Assembly (NCBI GenBank): GCA_031415055.1
Contig: JANOQZ010000009.1
Span: forward strand, 1-64,000
Origin: JANMOK01 sp031415055
GTDB taxonomy: Bacteria > Pseudomonadota > Alphaproteobacteria > Rhodobacterales > Rhodobacteraceae
Direction: 5' to 3'
DNA: 64,000 bases
Of the stretch, positions 25,257 through 34,300 are shown piece after piece. The position numbers and the translations under genes are program-made. The notes under the pieces were generated by a model. That model ran no database searches and was not told the DNA's origin. It saw nothing but the letters and a program-made list of their open reading frames with translations. Positions within the stretch are counted from its first letter, which is position 1. The number at the start of each line of letters is the position of its first letter.

Positions 25257-28200
25257 TGCCGATTGTCGGGTCGGACATCATATTGAAATGGTCGCAATCA
25301 AAGCGATGCACGTTGATTGCGCCCGTCGCCACCGTCTCCCACCCCAGTTTCTTGCCGGCGCGCAAAAATTCGGTCCCCGCCTGCCCAGCGGTGAAAAGGG
25401 TAATATCGCCATCGTATTCGGTCGGTTTATAGCGCGATTGCGCCACGCGATATGCGTCGGTCATGCGCCGACCCATATGCTCGGCTGGCACGCGCTGGCC
25501 GCTTGCGACAAGGCGTTTGATCTCGACACTTTTTTGCCGATCTTCACGGTTTTTGCGCCGCCGTTTCGGCCAATCCATCGCGAAGGCCAAGCTCCAATGC
25601 CGCACGGCCCACAGTTTTTCCAGCCGCGTCATTTTCGTTTGGGTTACATGCGGGGCGAGCGAGTCAAACATGATCACCGGGCCGACCTTTTGGCCGTCGG
25701 CTTTCAGTCTTTGGGCCATATCATAGGCAACAACGCCGCCGCCGGAATAGCCCGCTAGGAAATAGGGCCCCTCGGGTTGAACAGCGCGGATGGCGGCCAG
25801 ATAGATCGTCGCCATTTCCTCGATTGTATCGAGCGGTTCAAGCGCCCCGTCGGCGCCTTGCGCCTGCAATCCGTAGAAACTTTGGTTTCGGTTCAAATAA
25901 CCGGCAAGTGAGCGGAAGTTCAGCACATTTCCGCCAGCGCCATGCACACAGAAAAGCGGTGGCACATCGTCGGCACCTTTCTTGATCTGCACCAAAGGCG
26001 ACCACGTGCGCACCGAGGGCAAGGCTGTTTTCTCGGCATTTTCGCCAATGTCGATGCCGCCTTCCGAGATCACCAAATTGGCCAACGACCGCAATGTCGG
26101 TGCCTGAAACAGCGCCGCCAAGGGAAGATCGACGTCAAATTCCTTGCGAATTTTGGCAAACAACCGCACCGCCGAAAGCGAATGCCCGCCAATATCGAAA
26201 AAATCATCGTCCGGTTTGACGTCGCTGACCCCCAGTAATTCGTCCCAATATACCGCGATGGCACGTTCAACTTTGTTGGCGTAATCAGAAGCCGTCGTGT
26301 CGTCGCCACTGCGGCTGCGGGGCGCGCGAGCCGGTCGGGCTGCCGCTTGGGTGAACTGCAAACGCAGAGCGCTGGGTGGCAGGCTGGAAACGATCATCTG
26401 GCGCTGCATGCCGGTCAAAGCCAAAGCAAAAACCGCCGGTGCCTCGCTGGCACGGATACCTTGCATCAACATGCGCGAGGTTAGCGAGGGTTCATCCTGC
26501 TGCACATTGGCAAGCTGTTCCTTGCTGACATAGCGCATCGAAAGGCCTTCAAGAATGACCAGGGGCTGATCCGACTTGCCAAACAGCGCTACATCAAATT
26601 TGGCCATCCGTTCGCGTTCATGCATGCGCAAAATAGCGCGACCGGTCAGATTGGGCTGAAGTCGCCCCAACAGCCGAACCCGGTCCACCGAGACAGGGGC
26701 ATAAACGGCGCGGGGAATGCCATGCAGTTCGGGCAGCAAATGCAACCCAATCGTCACCGCCATATCGGTCAGGCCGGGATGAAATGGATAATCGTGCAAG
26801 TCGCTTTCAAATTGCTGCGGCAAAGCGAATTCGGCCTGCACCGCTTTTGCACCAGTTCTTATGGTGCCGATATTTTGCCAACGCGGGCCAAAGTCGATCA
26901 AACCGGATTGCAACGCGTGACCGCTGTTTACCGATACGTCATTTGCCACCACGAATTTCAGGTCATTGGGGAGGGTCACATCTGCCCGTTTGCGACGAAC
27001 CAGACGCGAGCGGCAATGCTCCAGAAATATCGCGTCGCGTTCTGCTGAAGATTCGATGCGCAGATCATAGCCGTCAGGTTCCGGCTGCAATCGTAGCTTC
27101 ACGACGCGCGGCAGGTCTTTGGGAAACGCCATTGGTAGCGCCAGTGACAGCGCCTGCGTTTCAAACGTCGCCTTAGGCTCAACCGCCGCGGCAGCCGCCT
27201 GCACTATTTCAAAATAGGCAGTGCCCGGAAGCACTTTGACACCGCCGACGACATGATCGTGCAGCACCCAAAGTTTGGTTGGATCATAGGCCATTTCAAA
27301 GGTGATTGACCCATCGGTTTGCCTTGTCAGCGGACCAAGCAAGGGGTGTGGCCCGGGTTCTTGGGTTCCAAGACCATAAGCTTTTGCGGCCATGCCAATG
27401 TCGCTCCACACACCCCAGGCGATGGAAATGCCGTCCGGGCGCGATGCCGCCAGCGCCTCCAGCCAAGCGTTTGCCGCCACATAATCCACCTGCCCCGGCG
27501 GCGCGATCACGACGGAAGAGGACGAAAACACCGCGAAGAAATCAAGCGTGCCCACCGGCAGAAGCTCGGATAAATTACGCCCACCGGCAACCTTCGGCGC
27601 AAGAACGGCCAAGGCATCATCCAAAGTTTTCGCCGCCATCGGAGCATCGTTAATGGTGCCCGCAGCGTGGAAAACGCCGTTGATCGCGCCATGATCCTTG
27701 CTGATTGAATCGAGCGCGGACGACAAACTTTCCTTGTCGGTCACATCTGCTGACAGCAAACTTATCGAACCCCCAGCCGCTTTAGCTTCGCTGATAAGGG
27801 CCGTCATTCGCGAATCTTGCACCGAGGCACTACGTCCTAGCAAAGCGACGTTTGCCTTGAAATCATGCGCCAGAAAGCGGGCCAGTTCGCGACCAATACC
27901 ACCGGCTCCGCCGGAAATGACATAAGTCGCACCAGATTTCAGCCGCGAAACCGGGGATTTCGCGGTCTGGATCGGCGAAAGCGCCGCGACGAATCGTTTG
28001 CCACTACGCAGAATAACGTGGTCTTCGCGCGACTTGGCATCGCCCTCGGACAATATCATCGCGGCGCATTGCTGTGCCGACATCGACGATTCAACTTCAA
28101 TCAACTGCGCGGTCAGCCCGGTAATTTCACGCGGCGCAACGCGAACGGGTCCAAGCAATAGGGCACCGTCGGGGTTGTTCATAATCTCGTTGGTGACGAA

Positions 28201-31200
28201 TGTAACCCGCGTTTCGGCTGCTATATCGGCCAGTTGCAAGGCCCGCATCAACAGGAACGGTGCGTTAAACCCATCGGATTCGCTGGGCCACAAATAGAGA
28301 ATACTGGTAGCATTAAATCGTCCGACAAGCGTTTCAAAATCGGCAGGCGACGCTGCATTCAACCCATATCCGTGCGGCAATTCGGCGAATATTTCTGCAG
28401 GCCGCACCAGTTTTACCTCAGCACCAACACCGCGTAGTCGTGCTTGAATCGCCGCCGAAAGGGCGCTTTCATCGTCAAATATCAGCCAGTTCGCGCCGCG
28501 TTTTGCCTCGGCCAGTGGCAGCGGGGTTTCGCGCCAAACCCATGTTTCGAACCAATCCGCAATATTGCTACGCCGTGACAGCATATCCGGTTTGTTGCCA
28601 GCCTCAGCTGCAACAACCGGCTTACCGGGGTGAACCCAATGGACTTGCTTTTCAAAGGCATAGGTCGGAAGCGAAACCCGCTGCCCGCCAGCGCTGGGCA
28701 ATGCCGTCCAATCCAAATCGCCGCCCATCGTCCAGATTTTCGCGGCGCTGGTCAAGGCAAACGCCAAATCGTCGTCAACCTCTTTCGCTTGCCGGGTTGA
28801 AGACACCACCGCGACGGGCTTATTCGCGGCGTCGCTCATCTGCGCTAAGGACCCCAAAGAATTGCCGGGACCGATTTCTAACAAAATCTGGCTTGGTTTG
28901 GCCAGAACTTGCCGCATGGCAGCGCCAAAACGCACGGTATTGCGCAGATGTCGCGTCCAATAATCGGCGGAAGCATGGTCGCCGCCCTGCGCCCAATCGC
29001 CGCGAGTCGAAGATGCAAACGCGATAGTGCCTTTGCCGTAGCTGACTTTCTCCAGTCGCGCCCGGAATTCCGCCAAAGCGGGTTCCAACATGCGTGAATG
29101 CGCGGCAACATTGATCCGCAACCGCTTGGCCTCAGTTTCCGTCCCGACCAGCTTTGCTTCCAGCGCGGCAATTTTATCAACCGGACCGGATACCACGCAC
29201 AAATCCGGCGCATTGATCGCGGCAAAATCCAAATCGTCGCCGATGATGTTTCGCACGACGGCTTCACCCGCCGGAATTGCCGCCATGGCACCTTCTGGTA
29301 AATCTTCCATCAACCGCCCGCGCAGCGAAACGATCAGCAAGGCGTCCGCCAGGGTCAGAATGCCCGAAATGACTGCGCCAGTATATTCACCTGCCGAGTG
29401 GCCGATCATCGCCGTTGGCTGCACGCCCCAGCTTTGCCACATGCGGGCATAGGCGATTTCCAGCACAAAAAGGGCTGGCAGGGCATAAATCGGGCGTTCC
29501 AGTTGTGCCGATGCGGCTTTGTCACTCGCCTCACGTTCAAACATGATTTGACGCAAGTCACCCGGCACATCAGCGGGCATGACGGCAAAACAGGCCTCAA
29601 CGGCGTCGCGGAAGGCGGGGACGACTGCCAGTAAATCCTTGCCAACACCGGGAAATTGCGCCCCACCACCGGGGAACATGAAGACGATTCCCGGCGTTTC
29701 CTTGGTCGCCTGACCGTTGGCGATACGACGCTTGTCGCCGTCCTTTAGGGTGCGCTGCAGCCCTTCCAGATCGCGCGCAACCAGTGCTCGGCGTCGATCA
29801 AAATTGCGCCGTCCGGTTTGCAGAGTGAAGGCCGCATCGGCCAGATTGAAGCCTACTTCCGGCGCGTCGAGAAATTCCTGCCACTTGCCGCCCAAATCGT
29901 CCAACGAAGCGTCGTTTCGTGCCGAAAACGGCAGAATGCGCCATTGGTCTTGCGCCGGAGTGGCCGCGCGTAACGGTGCCTCCTGCACAATCACATGCGC
30001 ATTGGTTCCGCCCACGCCAAGCGAGTTCACCGCCGCCCGGCGCGGCACCTTGCCCCTTGGCCAAGGTTGCAGCTTGTTGGCGACATAAAACGGACTGGCT
30101 GCGATATTGAAGCGTGAATTCGGCGTCTCATAGTTCAAAGACGGCGGAATGGCCTCGTTTCGCAGCGCCTGCGCCACCTTGATCAAACTTGCCGCACCTG
30201 CCGCTGTATCAAGATGCCCGATGTTGGTTTTTACCGAACCGATGCCGCAGAATTGCTTGCCACCGTCGCCATAGGCTTGGGTCAAAGCCGCAAGTTCAAT
30301 CGGGTCGCCCACCGGCGTGCCGGTGCCATGCGCCTCGATGTAACTGACGCTTGCCGCTTCGATACCCGCCAAAGCCAAAGCCTCTGCCGCAGCTTCCGCC
30401 TGACCGTCAACCGACGGGGCAAGATACCCCGCCTTTTGCGAGCCGTCGTTGTTTACCGCTGATCCGATCAGCACAGCGCGAATATCGTCACCATCGGCTA
30501 TGGCATCATCCAAGCGGCGCAGCAGCAGCACCGCAGCGCCGGAGCCAAATACTGTGCCTTTGGAATTCTCATCAAAGGCTCGACACAAACCATCGGGCGA
30601 CAGAATTTCACCTTCGGTAAACCGATAACCTTGCCGATGTGGCAGTTCGATTGTCACACCGCCTGCCAGCGCCATGTCGCATTCGCCTGACAACAGCGAG
30701 GCCGAGGCCAAATGCACCGCCACCAGCGAGGTCGAACACGCCGTCTGCACCGCAATCGACGGCCCGCGCAGGTTCAGCAAATATGACAGCCGCGTCGGCA
30801 TAAAGTCTTTGTCATTGCCAGTATGGCGCAGCAGGAACAGGCCGACTTGCGCTACCAAGTCGGGATTGCTGAGCAAGTTGAACGGCAGATAGGCCTGCAT
30901 GCCTGAACCAGCAAAAACCCCAATTCGCCCGTCAAATTTCTCTGGCACATGCCCGGAATCTTCAAACGCCTCCCACGCCGTTTCCAGAAAGTGCCGGTGC
31001 TGGGGATCAAGAATCGAGGCTTCGCGCGGGCTGAAACCAAAGAAACCTGCGTCAAAACACTCCATATCCGGCAAGATATTGGCGGCGCGAACATAATTCG
31101 GGTCGGCCAGATCGGCGGCACTTACGCCTTCCGCCATCAATTCTTCTTCGGTCAACCAACGCGTTGCCGTGCGCCCATCGGCCAGCATCTGCCAGAATCG

Positions 31201-31290
31201 CCTGACATTGCGCGCAGCCGGAAACCGCCCTGCCATGCCGACAATGGCAATATGTTCTGAAGTTGAGGACACGCCACCCGCACTCATCAC
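25213..31290 (-). CDS. Type I polyketide synthase, KS-AT-KR-DH-ACP-TE
   Basis: A 2025-aa single-module PKS (start GTG 31290; ATG 31287 equally likely). KS, residues 12-437: Cys185 in TACSTS, His321 in EAHGTGT, His359 in NIGHL. AT, 533-830: GHSAGE with Ser632, and AAHSRML at the specificity position, neither the HAFHS nor the YASHS signature. KR, 1119-1300: SGGAGGIG, active Ser around 1257, Tyr1270. DH, 1315-1590: H1346 in an HxxxGxxxxP motif, Asp1509. ACP, 1670-1742: Ser1704 in GGHS. TE, 1775-2020: Ser1849 in GYSGG, His2001. KR precedes DH, opposite to ordinary modules. It lies 52 nt downstream of the NRPS gene on the same strand. It should extend the NRPS-bound aminoacyl unit once, reduce and dehydrate it, and release it through the TE. 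Confidence 0.93.
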   Translation of the reverse strand: MMSAGGVSSTSEHIAIVGMAGRFPAARNVRRFWQMLADGRTATRWLTEEELMAEGVSAADLADPNYVRAANILPDMECFDAGFFGFSPREASILDPQHRHFLETAWEAFEDSGHVPEKFDGRIGVFAGSGMQAYLPFNLLSNPDLVAQVGLFLLRHTGNDKDFMPTRLSYLLNLRGPSIAVQTACSTSLVAVHLASASLLSGECDMALAGGVTIELPHRQGYRFTEGEILSPDGLCRAFDENSKGTVFGSGAAVLLLRRLDDAIADGDDIRAVLIGSAVNNDGSQKAGYLAPSVDGQAEAAAEALALAGIEAASVSYIEAHGTGTPVGDPIELAALTQAYGDGGKQFCGIGSVKTNIGHLDTAAGAASLIKVAQALRNEAIPPSLNYETPNSRFNIAASPFYVANKLQPWPRGKVPRRAAVNSLGVGGTNAHVIVQEAPLRAATPAQDQWRILPFSARNDASLDDLGGKWQEFLDAPEVGFNLADAAFTLQTGRRNFDRRRALVARDLEGLQRTLKDGDKRRIANGQATKETPGIVFMFPGGGAQFPGVGKDLLAVVPAFRDAVEACFAVMPADVPGDLRQIMFEREASDKAASAQLERPIYALPALFVLEIAYARMWQSWGVQPTAMIGHSAGEYTGAVISGILTLADALLIVSLRGRLMEDLPEGAMAAIPAGEAVVRNIIGDDLDFAAINAPDLCVVSGPVDKIAALEAKLVGTETEAKRLRINVAAHSRMLEPALAEFRARLEKVSYGKGTIAFASSTRGDWAQGGDHASADYWTRHLRNTVRFGAAMRQVLAKPSQILLEIGPGNSLGSLAQMSDAANKPVAVVSSTRQAKEVDDDLAFALTSAAKIWTMGGDLDWTALPSAGGQRVSLPTYAFEKQVHWVHPGKPVVAAEAGNKPDMLSRRSNIADWFETWVWRETPLPLAEAKRGANWLIFDDESALSAAIQARLRGVGAEVKLVRPAEIFAELPHGYGLNAASPADFETLVGRFNATSILYLWPSESDGFNAPFLLMRALQLADIAAETRVTFVTNEIMNNPDGALLLGPVRVAPREITGLTAQLIEVESSMSAQQCAAMILSEGDAKSREDHVILRSGKRFVAALSPIQTAKSPVSRLKSGATYVISGGAGGIGRELARFLAHDFKANVALLGRSASVQDSRMTALISEAKAAGGSISLLSADVTDKESLSSALDSISKDHGAINGVFHAAGTINDAPMAAKTLDDALAVLAPKVAGGRNLSELLPVGTLDFFAVFSSSSVVIAPPGQVDYVAANAWLEALAASRPDGISIAWGVWSDIGMAAKAYGLGTQEPGPHPLLGPLTRQTDGSITFEMAYDPTKLWVLHDHVVGGVKVLPGTAYFEIVQAAAAAVEPKATFETQALSLALPMAFPKDLPRVVKLRLQPEPDGYDLRIESSAERDAIFLEHCRSRLVRRKRADVTLPNDLKFVVANDVSVNSGHALQSGLIDFGPRWQNIGTIRTGAKAVQAEFALPQQFESDLHDYPFHPGLTDMAVTIGLHLLPELHGIPRAVYAPVSVDRVRLLGRLQPNLTGRAILRMHERERMAKFDVALFGKSDQPLVILEGLSMRYVSKEQLANVQQDEPSLTSRMLMQGIRASEAPAVFALALTGMQRQMIVSSLPPSALRLQFTQAAARPARAPRSRSGDDTTASDYANKVERAIAVYWDELLGVSDVKPDDDFFDIGGHSLSAVRLFAKIRKEFDVDLPLAALFQAPTLRSLANLVISEGGIDIGENAEKTALPSVRTWSPLVQIKKGADDVPPLFCVHGAGGNVLNFRSLAGYLNRNQSFYGLQAQGADGALEPLDTIEEMATIYLAAIRAVQPEGPYFLAGYSGGGVVAYDMAQRLKADGQKVGPVIMFDSLAPHVTQTKMTRLEKLWAVRHWSLAFAMDWPKRRRKNREDRQKSVEIKRLVASGQRVPAEHMGRRMTDAYRVAQSRYKPTEYDGDITLFTAGQAGTEFLRAGKKLGWETVATGAINVHRFDCDHFNMMSDPTIGIIAEQLNDILRVRR

Positions 31291-31342
31291 CGACCAACCG
31301 CGATTCTACTCGATTTATCTATCACTTAGCACGGCCCACTGA

Positions 31343-34300
31343 CTAGCTTCCAGTGCGACGCGCCATTCGGTCACGCCGCGCCATTGCGCGTTCCTGTCCG
31401 CGTTTGGCGGCGGAATTGTCGTTGGACGCTTCACCTTCAAGGCGCGCGGCCAGAGATCGGATCGTTGAATAGCGGAACATATCGACGATCGGGATTTCCT
31501 TGCCGAACTTTTGTTTCAACCGACGTTGCACCTGCACGACCAGCAACGAATGGCCGCCAAGGTCAAAGAAATTATCGGTCATGCCAACATGCGTCAGCCC
31601 CAGCGCCTCACGCCAGATTTCGGCGATGGCTTCTTGGGTATCACCTTCGGCTTCGATGGTTTCAGTAACCTGCGAAGTTTGCAGAGTTGTCAGCGCTTTG
31701 CGGTCAATCTTGCCATTGGGCGTCATCGGGAAGCGTTCTTGCACGACGATAAGCGAGGGAACCATGAAATCGGGCAACATCCCGGTTAGCGCCTGACGCA
31801 GTTCTATTGGGTCAATCGCCATCCCAGCATTGGCAATGCAATATCCAACCAAGCGTTTCTCGCCCACAGCGTCGGTCTGCGCGACAACGACGCTTTGGCG
31901 CACATTCGGCAGGGCAGACAACTTGGCTTCGATCTCGCCCAGTTCAATGCGGTGGCCGCGAATTTTGACCTGATTGTCGATCCGACCCAAAAACTCAAGA
32001 ACTTCACCTTGCCGTCGGACAAGATCGCCGGTGCGATAAAAACGGCTTCCGCCGCTTTCAACAAACCGATCCGCCGTCAAATCGGTGCGGTTCCAATAGC
32101 CTTGCGCGACGCCATCACCACCGATCCACAGTTCACCGGCGATGCCTTCGGGCAGGGACTGTCCAAAGGCGTTGCGCACGCTCAAGATCGTGTTGGCAAT
32201 CGCATTGCCTAACGGCACTTTTTCACCGACCGCATCCAACTGCGCGACCGACGACCACACGGTCGTTTCCGTTGGGCCATACATGTTCAGCAAAACGCCC
32301 GGAACTTGTTCGCGCAGACCACGCGCCAATTCGGGCGGCAATGCCTCGCCGCCAACCAACATCACCTGCAGCCGAGCCAAGGCCGTGCGCCCTGGCGCGT
32401 CGGCCAACAGCATGGACGACGCCGAGGGCGTGCATTGCAAATGGGTGATGCGATTCTCGACGATATGCTCGGCGACCGAAGCTTTGCGGCTGACACCTTC
32501 GGCACTTTTCACATTGTCCATCAAGGCTTTGATGTGTTGCAAATGGGCCAGAGCCAAATCGGTATCGACGCCAAAGTCAATGAGACATGCGATTTCATCG
32601 ACCCCAATCGCTGCCACTTTGCGCACGATTTCGACGCAACTATCCGGCGTGCCAAACAGGCCAGAATCGCGATAGTAACGGTCAAACGCATGGTCAAGCA
32701 GCGCGTCGGTTTCCTCCTTGCTCAGCTCCTCTTTTTCGAACACTTGCTGGGGTGTCATCCCGCTGACATCGGCTTTTTGCACAAATGTCGGGAACGACCA
32801 CGAAGCGCGTTTGATCAAATCGACCGCGCTTTTGAGGTAAGACCGCATCGGCAACCGTACGGTTTCGCGCACGGAATCTTCGTCATCGCCAACGAACGTA
32901 TGCAGCATCAACGTCACGGTTCCCAAGCCGGGATGCCCAGTCTCGGCCCAGGCCACCCGATAGGCGCGGATTTTTTCGGCAACTTCGTCAAATGTTTGTC
33001 CCAAAAGATGGGTTAGCACACCGCACCCTTTCCGAGCCGCTGCGGCAAAAGTCTCGGGGTTGCCCGCTGCGGTGATCCACATTGGAATCTCGCTTTGCAC
33101 TGGTCGGGGCAAGGTCGTGGTCTTGATCATCTCGCCTTTGTGGTTGGGAAAATCGACCGGCTCACCGCGCCAAAGGGCGCGAACCGTGTCGATGCTTTCC
33201 AGCATAACATCTTTGCGATTGTCAAAATTCTGCGGCTGCAAGATGAAATCATTCGGCTGCCAGCCCGAGGCAATCGCCATGCCGGCGCGACCGCCCGACA
33301 AGTTATCAACCAGAGCCCAATCCTCGGCGGCCCTTACTGGATGATGCAGCGGCAGAACAATCGACCCAGCACGGATTTTGACGTTCTTGGTGATGCCTGC
33401 GACCATTGCCGAGGCAACCGCCGGGTTCGGGTAAAGTCCGCCAAAAGCATGGAAGTGGCGCTCGGGAGTCCAAACCGCCTCAAAGCCATTTTCGTCGGCA
33501 AACTTCGCCCCTTCCAACAACAGGCGATAGGCATGATGCCCCGAACCAGCGGCCTCAGACGCAAAGTAGAACAGGCTAAAACTGGGGCTATCGTCGCTGC
33601 CAGACCCATCGGTTTGCAGCACAACGGTGATGCCGCGTGTCAGGGTCCAGAATATCTCCAGCACCGAAATATCGAACGAAACCGACGTCACCGCCAGCAG
33701 TCGGTCGCCCGCTTTGTGCGGCACAACGGCGTCCATCCCGGCCATGAAATTCATCACGTTTGAATGGCTGACCATTACGCCCTTTGGCGTGCCCGTAGAG
33801 CCCGATGTATAGATCAGATAGGCCAGCCCACCCGAAGCGCCCTGAAGGGCCTTCAGTGGCTCTCCTACTGAGTTTGGCGCGATGGTTTTCGCAGGGTCCA
33901 GGGCAAAGGTGTGGGCTTGCTTGGAATCGGCAACAATCAGCGCCGCGCCGCTATCGGTCAGCATGAATTTTATCCGGTCAATCGGATAGTCGGGGTCCAG
34001 CGGCAGATAGGCGGCACTGGTCTTCAAGATTGCCAGCATCGCCACAACAAGGTCGGTCGAGCGCGGCAGGCACAGGCCGACAACAACCCCGGCTTTGGCA
34101 CCTTTTGCCGCCAAAGCACCTGCCAAAGCCGAGGCGCGTGCGTCCAATTCAGCATAGGTCAGTTTTTCACCACCCGCTTCCAGCGCGGTTTGGTCGGGAG
34201 TCGCTTGTGCTCGCGCGTAAAACGCCCGGTCTATGCTTTCATCCGGTTCCAGCGCCATCTTTGGGCCGACCAAATCTGCGGGTGCATTCAAGGGTATTTC

